10,950 bases of DNA from Candidatus Aminicenantota bacterium (GCA_029939015.1 JAOZTV010000081.1:1-10950), one strand, 5' to 3'. Positions 1-7,157 are shown, counted from the first letter of the stretch. The notes: generated by a model not told the origin, from the sequence alone. Made by a program: numbers and translations.

Positions 1-2
1 AA

Positions 3-776
3 TTGGTACATAAGGTTTTTCTTGATTTTGGGAAAAAAGAGAAAAATTATGAAATCCATGCTTTCAGGTTGTATCATATAATTGATCTAATTTATCCAAC
101 TCCTTTTGAACTAGTTCTAAATGTATTGCTTGGCAATATTGAATTCATTCCATCCGAGAAGTTTTCCGGAGTATTCTATCTTGATTCAAATGCAATTTTA
201 AATATTGAAGAAGATGAAACAAAGAGAATTGAAGAAACTAAAGAAGAGGTTCAGAAAAAAACTGTTGAGATATATAAAGAGCAAAAAGAAGAGGAAGATG
301 AAAGGCTCGAAGCTATAAAAATTAAAAGAGAAGAGCGAAGAGTAAAACGTGAAAATGAGATGCGTTTAAAAGAGACTTTAAAACAGGAACAGGATGATAA
401 AGAAAAAAAGAAAGTTGAACCTGTAAAAAGAAAAGTTTTTGTTAAAAAAGAAGAGCCTGTAGCCTTTGTAGATCCTCTTAGCACAGAAAAGAAAGACCAT
501 AGAGCTAAAGTTAAAGAGCCTGTGAAAAAACCTGTATTTGAAAATGAAAACGAAAAGCCATCTAAGGGTAAAAAACGTATTGAAGACAAGGATGACAAAA
601 TTGATATTGAAGATATTAAAACTGATATTGAGCTTGAAGAATTGAAAGAAAAAGTTCTTTCAAAGAAGAAAAAATCTAAAAAAACGAAAGAAGAGAAGGT
701 TGCCTATAAAGATGATGGTGCTTTTGGAGGAGTATTTGCCTCAATTTTTGATGAAGCAGATTCCAAAAAAGATTAA
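3..776 (+). CDS. Charged coiled-coil protein of unknown function, 5' end outside window
   Basis: I do not recognise this protein. The frame is open to the left edge of the window, so the TTG at base 3 is probably an internal Leu codon and at least 257 residues are the C-terminal part of something longer. Residues 1-70 look folded, with hydrophobic stretches around 20-50 (for example LIYPTPFELVLNVLL). From about residue 70 to 250 the protein is almost entirely Lys, Glu, Asp and Arg, with a likely coiled coil at about 70-140 followed by low-complexity Lys/Glu/Pro-rich linker. The last 20 residues (around DGAFGGVFASIFDEA) regain hydrophobic character and may be a short docking segment. No signal peptide or membrane helix is visible in the part present. 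It ends 19 bases before the NAD(P)HX repair gene, so the two are probably co-transcribed. Function unknown; real coding is likely because the frame is long and uninterrupted. Confidence 0.75.
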   Translation: MVHKVFLDFGKKEKNYEIHAFRLYHIIDLIYPTPFELVLNVLLGNIEFIPSEKFSGVFYLDSNAILNIEEDETKRIEETKEEVQKKTVEIYKEQKEEEDERLEAIKIKREERRVKRENEMRLKETLKQEQDDKEKKKVEPVKRKVFVKKEEPVAFVDPLSTEKKDHRAKVKEPVKKPVFENENEKPSKGKKRIEDKDDKIDIEDIKTDIELEELKEKVLSKKKKSKKTKEEKVAYKDDGAFGGVFASIFDEADSKKD

Positions 777-784
777 TACCTAAA

Positions 785-790
785 TTGAGG
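785..790 (+). promoter_or_regulatory. Ribosome binding site of the NAD(P)HX repair gene
   Basis: TTGAGG lies 5 bases before the ATG at 796. The gap after the preceding stop is only 19 bases and shows no separate promoter, which supports read-through transcription from upstream. Confidence 0.5.
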
Positions 791-795
791 TTATA

Positions 796-2352
796 ATGTT
801 TGTTTTATCTGCAAAACAGATGCAAAATGCTGATTCCCATGCTATTAATAAAATGGGAATTACATCAATTGTATTAATGGAGAATGCCTGTAGAAGGTCA
901 GCGTCAATTATTTTTAAAACATATCCAAAAAACATTTATAATAATGTCATTGTTTTTGCAGGAAAAGGTAATAACGGTGGTGATGGGATTGGTATTGCTC
1001 GTTTACTTGCAGAATCAGGATATGAGGTAGAACTTGTATTGCTATGTGCAATTGATGAGTTGAAAAAGGATCCTTTAATAAATTTTAATATATATAAAAA
1101 TTTGGATTATAAATATTTAATAGTTTCAAAACCTGAAGAACTTCCTGTTTTATTTAAAGATTATAACTCAGGTAAAACAATAATAATTGATGCAATTTTT
1201 GGTACTGGTCTAAATAAACCGTTAAACAATAGTTTTTATATAGAGATTATTAAATATATTAATGATACAGGCATTAATATTGTATCAATTGATGTTCCCT
1301 CTGGTTTATCTGATCAATTTGAGCTTGATAATCAAGGAATTATTAAGGCTAATATGACAATTGCTCTTCAAACTTTAAAAACCTCTCATATCTATCCTGA
1401 TGGTAATTTGTATTGTGGGAAGACATTTATTGCAGACATTGGTCTTCCTCAAAAGTCAATTCTTCATACAAAACCAAAACTAAATATAATTGAGCTTAAA
1501 GATATTTGTTTTATAAAAAATGAAAGAAAGTTTGATAGCCATAAGGGAAATTTTGGACATTGTTTAAATATTTCAGGTTCAAAAGATAAACCAGGTGCAT
1601 CAATTTTAAGTTCAAAGGCTATATTAAGATCAGGCGCAGGACTTTGTACTGTTGCTGTATCCAATCAAAATAGAGATGTAATTATTAACGCAATGCCCGA
1701 ATTAATGACAAAGATATATTCTGAGCCAAATGACTTGATTGATAGAATAAAAAAATCAGATATAATTCTGGCAGGTCCTGGAATGGGCATGGACACTAAT
1801 TCAAAGAATATTGTTAAGATAGTACTTGGCAAAGCTACCTGTCCAGTCGTTCTTGATGCCGATGCAATCAATTTGATATCTGGAACAAATTTATTGGGAC
1901 AGAATAACAAGTCAATAATACTAACCCCTCATCCCGGTGAGTTTTCAAAATTGACAGGTAAAAGCAAAGACGAAATTAAAAATAATAGGATTGCCTTAGC
2001 ATCTGATTTTGCAGTAAGGAATAGTATTTATCTTGTATTAAAAGGACATCACACTATAATAGCCTCACCTGATGGTAGTATATATATAAATCAAACTGGT
2101 AATCCCGGTATGGCAACAGCAGGTAGTGGGGATGTTTTAAGTGGTATAATTACAGGCTTTTTAGCTCAGTTTGTTGATTTAGTTCCAATAAATAAAATCC
2201 TAGCAGCATCAGTTTTTATACATGGGTGGGCTGGAGATATGGCAAAAGAAACATACGGTGAACTTTCAATGACAGCATCTGATATTATTGAATTTTTACC
2301 TGAAGCAATTGTGAAAATAAATGATTTTAAATCTAAATTCTCAATCTCCTGA
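796..2352 (+). CDS. nnr: Bifunctional NAD(P)HX epimerase / ADP-dependent NAD(P)HX dehydratase
   Basis: This cytoplasmic metabolite-repair enzyme restores hydrated NADH and NADPH (NADHX/NADPHX). The N-terminal half epimerises the R and S forms; the C-terminal half dehydrates S-NAD(P)HX using ADP (ATP in some relatives). The epimerase (YjeF_N) domain covers about residues 1-220, with the nucleotide-binding AGKGNNGGDG at 55-64, DAIFGTG at 132-138 and DVPSG at 166-170. The dehydratase (ribokinase-like, YjeF_C) domain covers about 235-515, with KGNFG at 250-254, AGPGMG at 326-331, DADA at 354-357, TPHPGE at 377-382 and the catalytic and phosphate-binding NPGMATAGSGDVLSG at 436-450. All key motifs look intact, and 518 residues is normal for the fused form. 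The ATG has a usable ribosome binding site. The 3' end overlaps tsaE by 32 bases; nnr followed by tsaE is a common bacterial order. Confidence 0.96.
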   Translation: MFVLSAKQMQNADSHAINKMGITSIVLMENACRRSASIIFKTYPKNIYNNVIVFAGKGNNGGDGIGIARLLAESGYEVELVLLCAIDELKKDPLINFNIYKNLDYKYLIVSKPEELPVLFKDYNSGKTIIIDAIFGTGLNKPLNNSFYIEIIKYINDTGINIVSIDVPSGLSDQFELDNQGIIKANMTIALQTLKTSHIYPDGNLYCGKTFIADIGLPQKSILHTKPKLNIIELKDICFIKNERKFDSHKGNFGHCLNISGSKDKPGASILSSKAILRSGAGLCTVAVSNQNRDVIINAMPELMTKIYSEPNDLIDRIKKSDIILAGPGMGMDTNSKNIVKIVLGKATCPVVLDADAINLISGTNLLGQNNKSIILTPHPGEFSKLTGKSKDEIKNNRIALASDFAVRNSIYLVLKGHHTIIASPDGSIYINQTGNPGMATAGSGDVLSGIITGFLAQFVDLVPINKILAASVFIHGWAGDMAKETYGELSMTASDIIEFLPEAIVKINDFKSKFSIS

Positions 2353-2794
2353 GCAAACGAAATCTATAGGAAATAAGATAGGTTCCTTATTGAAAGGAAA
2401 TGAATTAATTCTTTTATCAGGGGATTTAGGTATGGGCAAAACTCTTATAACAAAGGGTATTGCAGAGGGAATTGGCATCTCGGAAAACGAAATTGTAAGT
2501 CCTACCTTTACGCTTCAAAATAGATATAGTTCAGATAAGAAAACGTATCTATGTCATTTTGATATGTATAGAATTGGAGATTCTATGACCGACCAATCTG
2601 GATTAATATCTCCTGAAATTGATGAAGAACTTGGGGAAAATATTATAATTGTTGAGTGGGCACAATACCTGCACGAATCCTATTTTAGAGTGCCAGATGT
2701 AATAAAAATTGAAATTACAATACCTAATGATAATCTAAACGAACGTAGTATAGTCATTGATACCATTTTTAAACCCATTTTGACAAACTTATAA
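2321..2794 (+). CDS. tsaE: tRNA threonylcarbamoyladenosine biosynthesis ATPase TsaE
   Basis: TsaE is the P-loop ATPase that works with TsaB and TsaD to place the t6A modification at position 37 of ANN-decoding tRNAs; it acts in the cytoplasm. The 157 residues match the family length. Visible motifs are the Walker A loop GDLGMGKT at 34-41, SPTFT at 60-64, HFDMYR at 79-84 (the family HxDxYR) and EWA at 112-114. The start is fixed by sequence: a TAA stop lies in frame immediately before the ATG at 2321, so no earlier start is possible. There is no clear Shine-Dalgarno, and the first 32 bases lie inside the end of nnr, so translation is probably coupled. The 3' end runs 26 bases into the convergent cyclic-nucleotide-domain gene. 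The partners tsaB and tsaD are not in this window. Confidence 0.94.
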   Translation: MILNLNSQSPEQTKSIGNKIGSLLKGNELILLSGDLGMGKTLITKGIAEGIGISENEIVSPTFTLQNRYSSDKKTYLCHFDMYRIGDSMTDQSGLISPEIDEELGENIIIVEWAQYLHESYFRVPDVIKIEITIPNDNLNERSIVIDTIFKPILTNL

Positions 2795-3251
2795 ATGTTT
2801 TAAGTTTATTGTCTGTCTCTCTCAATCGTGAAGACAATGTTTTTGTTAATTTCCAGAGTATTTTAACACCATTTTCAGGGTTTTTATTAATAAAATTAAC
2901 AAATTTATCCCTATTTATTTCAAGTATTACACAATTGGAGTGAGCAATTGCAGTAGCTGACCTTGGCATTTCCTCAATAAGTGCCATTTCACCAAAAAGA
3001 TCACCTTTTTTAAGAATTATAAGGGCTTCTTCTGAAGAATCCTCTGATATTTGAGTTATTCGTACTTCGCCTGAAATGATGACCAGCATAGATTGTCCGA
3101 GGCTGTCTTCTTCAAAAATTCTATCATTATAATTAAATATCCTTTCTTCAAAGAGGCTACTTAATTGAGAAAGAGATGTATAGTCAAGATCAGAAAAAAA
3201 ATCTAACTCTGCTAAAATACCAAGCACAAAATCGTTTTGTGAATTGTCCAT
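2769..3251 (-). CDS. Stand-alone cyclic-nucleotide-binding (cNMP/CAP-ED) domain protein
   Basis: This is a small cytoplasmic protein of 160 residues from the start chosen here, or 171 from the upstream ATG at 3284. In the 171-residue numbering the cNMP-binding beta-barrel covers about 25-130, with SGEV at 71-74 and an intact phosphate-binding cassette: FGEMAL at 97-102 followed by PRSAT at 107-111, whose Arg normally contacts the cyclic phosphate. A helical tail follows, with no winged-helix DNA-binding domain, so it is not a CRP-type transcription factor; it may sense cAMP/cGMP through a partner, but the partner is unknown. Start choice: the ATG at 3284 is only 4 bases from a good -10 box and has no ribosome binding site, whereas the ATG at 3251 is preceded by AAGGAG, though 11 bases away. 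It is convergent with tsaE and divergent from guaA. Confidence 0.88.
   Translation of the reverse strand: MDNSQNDFVLGILAELDFFSDLDYTSLSQLSSLFEERIFNYNDRIFEEDSLGQSMLVIISGEVRITQISEDSSEEALIILKKGDLFGEMALIEEMPRSATAIAHSNCVILEINRDKFVNFINKNPENGVKILWKLTKTLSSRLRETDNKLKTFISLSKWV
2785..2807. repeat. AT-rich inverted repeat at the convergent gene junction
   Basis: AAACTTA (2785-2791) and TAAGTTT (2801-2807) form a 7-bp stem around a 9-base spacer, spanning the tsaE stop codon and the last codons of the opposing gene's overlap region. It could slow transcription at the junction, but it has almost no G/C and no T-run on either strand, so I do not call it a terminator. Confidence 0.35.
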
Positions 3252-3288
3252 TACCCACCAATCTCCTTCATTTAATTTGAACATTAAA

Positions 3289-3317
3289 ATTATATCATAA
3301 AATTTCTTCTTTTTAAA
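3289..3317 (-). promoter_or_regulatory. Promoter of the cNMP-domain gene (minus strand)
   Basis: Reading the minus strand, TATAAT (3294-3289) is a perfect -10 hexamer preceded by TGA, giving an extended -10 (TGATATAAT). TTTAAA (3317-3312) matches the -35 consensus at four of six positions with a 17-base spacer. The predicted start of transcription is near 3282, at or inside the upstream ATG (3284). This is the main reason to prefer the ATG at 3251. Confidence 0.6.
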
Positions 3318-3348
3318 TATTTTACAATATCCATTTTTGTTTCATATA

Positions 3349-3357
3349 TGATATAAT
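3349..3357 (+). promoter_or_regulatory. Extended -10 promoter of guaA
   Basis: TGATATAAT is an extended -10 element with a perfect TATAAT at 3352-3357. No convincing -35 box is seen 16-18 bases upstream, which is acceptable for extended -10 promoters. Transcription would start near 3364, leaving a leader of about 22 bases that contains the ribosome binding site. That is far too short for a purine riboswitch. Confidence 0.6.
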
Positions 3358-3373
3358 CTCAAGATATTGTTAT

Positions 3374-3379
3374 GGAGAG
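3374..3379 (+). promoter_or_regulatory. Ribosome binding site of guaA
   Basis: GGAGAG lies 6 bases before the guaA ATG at 3386, the same spacing seen at several other genes here. Confidence 0.6.
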
Positions 3380-3385
3380 TAGTTA

Positions 3386-4924
3386 ATGGATAAAAGCAAA
3401 GTTCTTATTCTTGATTTTGGTTCTCAATATACTCAGCTTATTGCAAGAAGGGTTAGAGAATTTGGCGTATATTCTGAGATTGTTCCTTTTAATCATGAAA
3501 TTGATAAAATTAGAGATTTTAATGCAGGTGCAATAATATTATCTGGTGGCCCGTCAAGTGTGTATGAAAAAGACGCTCCACAAATTGATAAGAAAATTCT
3601 GGAATTAGGTATTCCTGTCCTTGGTATTTGCTATGGACTACAACTTCTTGCCATACACTCAGGAATGAAGGTAAAGGGAGCAAAAGAAAGAGAATACGGT
3701 CATGCAAAATTAAATATTTTAAAAAAAACACTTTTATTAGAAGGACTTAAAGACAATACATCTGTCTGGATGAGTCACGGAGACAAGATTTCTGATTATC
3801 CGGATGATTTTTTAATTACAGGAAGTACAAAAAACACTGAGATAGCTGTGATTGAATCTGATAAAAGGAAAATATATGGGGTTCAGTTTCACCCTGAAGT
3901 TGTTCATACCAAAGATGGTAAAAGATTGATATCTAATTTTTTATTTAAGATATCAAAATTAAAATCAAATTGGACTATGAAAAGCTTTATCGAAACCAGT
4001 GTAAAGAGTATTAGAACAAAGGTTGGAAAAGAGAAAGTAATACTTGGACTAAGTGGAGGTGTTGATTCCACTGTTCTTGCTCTATTATTGAAAAAGGCAA
4101 TAGGAGATCAGTTGATCCCTGTTTTTGTTGATAATGGTGTATTAAGGAAAAATGAATTTACCAGTCTTATGAAGAAATTCAAAGATGACCTTGGTTTAAA
4201 GGTAATTGGAGTTGATGCTTCAGAAGATTTTCTTAATAAGCTTAAAAATGTAAAAGACCCTGAAAAAAAGAGAAAAATAATTGGCAGAACATTTATTGAG
4301 GTTTTTGCAAGAGAGGCTAAGCAGTTTGGGAAAATCAAATATTTTTCGCAGGGAACACTCTATCCTGATGTTATTGAATCGGTGTCGGTAAAAGGTCCTG
4401 CTGCAACTATAAAGAGTCATCATAATGTTGGTGGTTTGCCAGAAAAAATGGACTGGGAGTTAATTGAGCCTTTTAGAGAACTTTTCAAAGATGAAGTCAG
4501 GGCAATTGGAAGAGAATTAAAACTTGATGACAAATTTGTAAACAGGCATCCTTTTCCAGGACCTGGTCTTGCTATCAGAATACTTGGAGCAGTAAGCAAG
4601 AAAAAAGTAAGAATTCTTCAGGATGCTGATGCAATTTTAAAAGAAGAACTTGATAATTTTAATCTCTATAATGAAATATGGCAATCCTTTGTAGTCTTAC
4701 TTCCTATTAAGACTGTTGGTGTTATGGGTGATGTAAGAACTTATGAATATGTTGCAACTATAAGACTTGTAACTTCAGTTGATGGTATGACGGCAGACTG
4801 GTACTATCCTCCTGAGGATTTTTTAAGAACAGTTTCAACAAGAATGGTTAATGAAGTAAAAGGAATTAATAGAATTACTTATGATATGACGTCAAAACCT
4901 CCGGGTACAATTGAATGGGAATAG
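3386..4924 (+). CDS. guaA: GMP synthase (glutamine-hydrolysing)
   Basis: GuaA converts XMP to GMP with ATP and glutamine-derived ammonia, the last step of GMP synthesis, in the cytoplasm. All three parts are present. The class I glutamine amidotransferase covers about residues 5-190, with oxyanion-region GGPSSVY at 54-60, catalytic Cys82 in GICYGLQ, and His169 and Glu171 in VQFHPEV. The ATP-pyrophosphatase domain starts near 200 with the PP-loop SGGVDST at 223-229. The C-terminal dimerisation domain contains RHPFPGPGLAIRILG at 387-401 and the conserved ending KPPGTIEWE. At 512 residues it is full length. The ATG at 3386 has a well-placed ribosome binding site and its own extended -10 promoter, so it is the first gene of the right-hand plus-strand run. 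Arginine codons are exclusively AGA/AGG (23 of 23 counted), a useful host codon-usage baseline. Confidence 0.98.
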   Translation: MDKSKVLILDFGSQYTQLIARRVREFGVYSEIVPFNHEIDKIRDFNAGAIILSGGPSSVYEKDAPQIDKKILELGIPVLGICYGLQLLAIHSGMKVKGAKEREYGHAKLNILKKTLLLEGLKDNTSVWMSHGDKISDYPDDFLITGSTKNTEIAVIESDKRKIYGVQFHPEVVHTKDGKRLISNFLFKISKLKSNWTMKSFIETSVKSIRTKVGKEKVILGLSGGVDSTVLALLLKKAIGDQLIPVFVDNGVLRKNEFTSLMKKFKDDLGLKVIGVDASEDFLNKLKNVKDPEKKRKIIGRTFIEVFAREAKQFGKIKYFSQGTLYPDVIESVSVKGPAATIKSHHNVGGLPEKMDWELIEPFRELFKDEVRAIGRELKLDDKFVNRHPFPGPGLAIRILGAVSKKKVRILQDADAILKEELDNFNLYNEIWQSFVVLLPIKTVGVMGDVRTYEYVATIRLVTSVDGMTADWYYPPEDFLRTVSTRMVNEVKGINRITYDMTSKPPGTIEWE

Positions 4925-4945
4925 AGTAAGTATAAAATAAATTAA

Positions 4946-4951
4946 AAGGAG
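4946..4951 (+). promoter_or_regulatory. Ribosome binding site of the cyclophilin gene
   Basis: AAGGAG lies 6 bases before the ATG at 4958. The guaA-to-cyclophilin gap is 33 bases, with no convincing promoter. Confidence 0.65.
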
Positions 4952-4957
4952 AAAATA

Positions 4958-5485
4958 ATGGAAAAGACAAACGATATTATTGCAGTAATTAATACTAATA
5001 AGGGTATTATTAAGATCAAGCTTTTTTGGGAAGAAACTCCTGTTACTTGTGGAAGTTTTGTAAATCTAATTAACAGAGGTTATTATAATGGGCTAATCTT
5101 TCATAGAGTTATTCCTGAGTTTATGGTTCAGGGTGGATGTCCTGATGGTATGGGAACAGGTGGTCCGGGTTATAATTTTGAAGACGAATTTGTATCAAGT
5201 CTCAGGCATGATGGTCCAGGTGTTTTGTCAATGGCAAATGCAGGTCCTGGGACAAATGGAAGTCAATTTTTTATAACTCATCTTCAAACACCATGGCTTG
5301 ATGATAATCATACAGTTTTTGGTAAAGTTATTTCAGAAGACGATCAGGCTGTTATTGATGCAATTGAAGGGAATGATAAGATTGAATCTATTATTATTGA
5401 AGGTGACGCAAAAGAATTATTGGATAAGGTTTCAGATAGACTTATAGAATGGAATAAAGTACTGGACAAAAATTTTCCAAAATAG
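4958..5485 (+). CDS. Cyclophilin-type peptidyl-prolyl cis-trans isomerase, cytoplasmic
   Basis: This enzyme catalyses cis-trans isomerisation of peptidyl-proline bonds and assists protein folding. It shows the cyclophilin active site: FHRV at 48-51 with catalytic Arg50, MVQGG at 56-60, MANAGPGTNGSQFFIT at 92-107, Trp113 at the cyclosporin-contacting position, and His118 with VFGKV at 120-124. The domain fills about residues 7-150; a helical tail of about 25 residues follows. There is no signal peptide, so it is a cytoplasmic PpiB-like form rather than a periplasmic PpiA. Its length (175) is typical of compact bacterial cyclophilins. The gene has a strong ribosome binding site, follows guaA by 33 bases, and is followed 11 bases later by the MinD/ParA-like gene. 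I leave the symbol open because bacteria often carry several paralogues. Confidence 0.94.
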   Translation: MEKTNDIIAVINTNKGIIKIKLFWEETPVTCGSFVNLINRGYYNGLIFHRVIPEFMVQGGCPDGMGTGGPGYNFEDEFVSSLRHDGPGVLSMANAGPGTNGSQFFITHLQTPWLDDNHTVFGKVISEDDQAVIDAIEGNDKIESIIIEGDAKELLDKVSDRLIEWNKVLDKNFPK

Positions 5486-5496
5486 TATCATCCTTA

Positions 5497-6732
5497 ATGA
5501 GAGTTATACCTATCAGTTCAGGAAAGGGCGGTGTTGGTAAAACAACATTTGCCCTTAACCTAGCACTTTCTCTATCCAAACACCATAAAACAATATTATT
5601 AGACTTAGATACAGGCACTTCAAGCTTAAGACATTTTGTTGATCTACCTTTTGAAAATGATCTTTTTCATTTCTTTAAAAAAGATATTTCCTTGAAATCC
5701 TGTTTAACAAAATTAGACAAAAATATTGATCCTGAAAATTTATTCTCTAATTTTTCAATGATCGCATCACCAAAAAATTTTATTCATGATATAGTAAATT
5801 TCAGCAAAGACAATAAAATAAAATTAATACGATCTCTTAATAAATTAGATGCAGATTATTTGATAATTGATCATAAGGCTGGTCTTGACGATGATATTCT
5901 TGATTTCTTGCCGACAGGTAATACCGGAATCCTTATTTTTACCCCCAAAATCAAGGCGGCAACTTTATCTGCTGCTGAAATGGTTAAAGCTTCTCTATTA
6001 AGAGTATTTAATCTATTATTAAATCTTGATAAGTATGGTAAGTTTAGTAAAGAAACAATGTATAAAAGAGAGCTAAGTGCCCTAGAAAATATTCTTTTGG
6101 ATTTTGAAAGTAGTTATGATGAGGAACAGAATTTTGATGATTTAATTGTTAAATTGGAAGGAGTTCATAAGGATAGATTTATAATTCAGATTGTTAAAAA
6201 TTATTTGAAAAATTATAAGGTTTATTTTGTATTAAATCAATTTAATGATGTTAAGGAATCAACTAAAGATATAATAAACCCTTTCATTGATAAAATATAT
6301 AAATCAGTTTCAGCTAATATTTCAATAACAAATCTTGGTTGGATAATGGATGAGAGAATGGTAGAAAAATCAGCAGAATATGGAATACCTTATATGGTAA
6401 TGAAACGATATCAGGAAAAAAAGAAGAGTTTAATTAAAAATGACTGGGAAATAGACTTAATGGAATCACTTGGACTAGCTCAGCCTAAAAAAAAAACCGA
6501 ACGAATAGTAAAAAAAACTGCAACAAATGAAATGGACAGGCAACTTGATCTTTTAAAAGACATGATAACAGATGATAAAGAGAATGATCCTGAACAAAAT
6601 TTTAATTATATAGCGGATAGAATTAAAATGATGGGAAAAAGCAGTATTCACGATTTAGGTATGAAGGTAATTCAGAGTAAAGAAGATATAATCAATAGGT
6701 TGTTTTTTGCATTAAAAAAATCAAAAAAATAG
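5497..6732 (+). CDS. MinD/ParA/FlhG-family ATPase, long divergent form
   Basis: This is a SIMIBI-class ATPase of the MinD/ParA group, used for positioning cargo at membranes, poles or the nucleoid. The deviant Walker A motif KGGVGKTT is intact at residues 10-17, with signature Lys10 and Lys15. The switch I-like region is LLDLDTGTSSL at 34-44, and the Walker B/switch II region reads LIIDHKAG at 122-129, where MinD and FlhG usually have DxPAG or DTGAG. At 411 residues it is well above the usual 260-300. The excess is an insertion at about 165-235 and a Lys-rich C-terminal extension at about 335-411 containing predicted helices. No MinC, MinE, FlhF, ParB or flagellar gene is nearby, so the cargo cannot be inferred. 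The start lacks a Shine-Dalgarno and lies 11 bases after the cyclophilin stop, so coupling is likely. Confidence 0.85.
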   Translation: MRVIPISSGKGGVGKTTFALNLALSLSKHHKTILLDLDTGTSSLRHFVDLPFENDLFHFFKKDISLKSCLTKLDKNIDPENLFSNFSMIASPKNFIHDIVNFSKDNKIKLIRSLNKLDADYLIIDHKAGLDDDILDFLPTGNTGILIFTPKIKAATLSAAEMVKASLLRVFNLLLNLDKYGKFSKETMYKRELSALENILLDFESSYDEEQNFDDLIVKLEGVHKDRFIIQIVKNYLKNYKVYFVLNQFNDVKESTKDIINPFIDKIYKSVSANISITNLGWIMDERMVEKSAEYGIPYMVMKRYQEKKKSLIKNDWEIDLMESLGLAQPKKKTERIVKKTATNEMDRQLDLLKDMITDDKENDPEQNFNYIADRIKMMGKSSIHDLGMKVIQSKEDIINRLFFALKKSKK

Positions 6733-6734
6733 GT

Positions 6735-7157
6735 ATGAAAAGGCTTAATCTATTTTTAATAATTTTATTATTTAGTTTTAATATTATGTCAAAAAACATT
6801 GAAACAGAAGTTTCAATAATAAAAATTATACCGGGTGTATTTCAACTCAAAGAGAAAAAAATCATTAAAGGGAGTTTATTATTAAGTTCTTTCCTTTTTG
6901 GGATTTTGGGTGCAGTTGTTAATAATAATAACGGTAATGATTTTCACAAGCAATACTTACTATCCAATGACATTAATGAAGTTATACTTTTAAGAGAAAA
7001 AGCAGAAAATAAATTTAGAACAAGAAATTTGTTTTTAATAGGTACAGGTATGGTTTTTTTGACACATCTTTTTGATTTAAAATTTTCTAATAAAAGCGGA
7101 GTTAAAGGTGAAATTAAAAATAATAGTATTAATTTTGGTATATATTGCCATTTTTAA
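6735..7157 (+). CDS. Small exported or membrane protein, DUF5683-like
   Basis: A 140-residue protein with an N-terminal hydrophobic segment (about residues 4-18), either a signal peptide without a clear cleavage motif or an anchor. A PGVFQL motif at 33-38 leads into Lys-rich KEKKIIKG and a first hydrophobic helix at 47-62; a second lies at about 99-114 after RTRN and ends in an Asp-containing HLFDLKF. The order of PG-x-x-Q, Lys/Gly turn, helix, a Tyr-containing soluble stretch, R-x-R, helix and a terminal Asp resembles DUF5683 proteins of the bacterial envelope, whose function is unknown. This assignment is from memory of the pattern, not a search. It begins 2 bases after the ATPase stop with no ribosome binding site, so coupling is likely. 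Its last 50 bases encode the start of the following lipoprotein in another frame. Confidence 0.7.
   Translation: MKRLNLFLIILLFSFNIMSKNIETEVSIIKIIPGVFQLKEKKIIKGSLLLSSFLFGILGAVVNNNNGNDFHKQYLLSNDINEVILLREKAENKFRTRNLFLIGTGMVFLTHLFDLKFSNKSGVKGEIKNNSINFGIYCHF
7098..7101 (+). promoter_or_regulatory. Ribosome binding site deciding a GTG start inside the preceding gene
   Basis: GGAG sits 6 bases before the GTG at 7108. This supports the GTG as the real start of the lipoprotein even though it lies 50 bases inside the upstream gene. Confidence 0.55.

Noticed and set aside
251..598. Minus-strand reading frame of 115 codons opposite the charged protein gene
   Set aside because: Its Ser/Phe/Leu-rich composition is what the complement of Lys/Glu-rich codons produces; there is no ribosome binding site and it lies wholly within a real gene.
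3358..3385. Purine riboswitch in front of guaA
   Set aside because: The predicted leader is about 22 bases, far too short for an aptamer, and no paired elements are visible.
4911..4936. Promoter between guaA and the cyclophilin gene (TTGAAT with TATAAA)
   Set aside because: The spacer is only 14 bases and there is no extended -10, so read-through from guaA is simpler.
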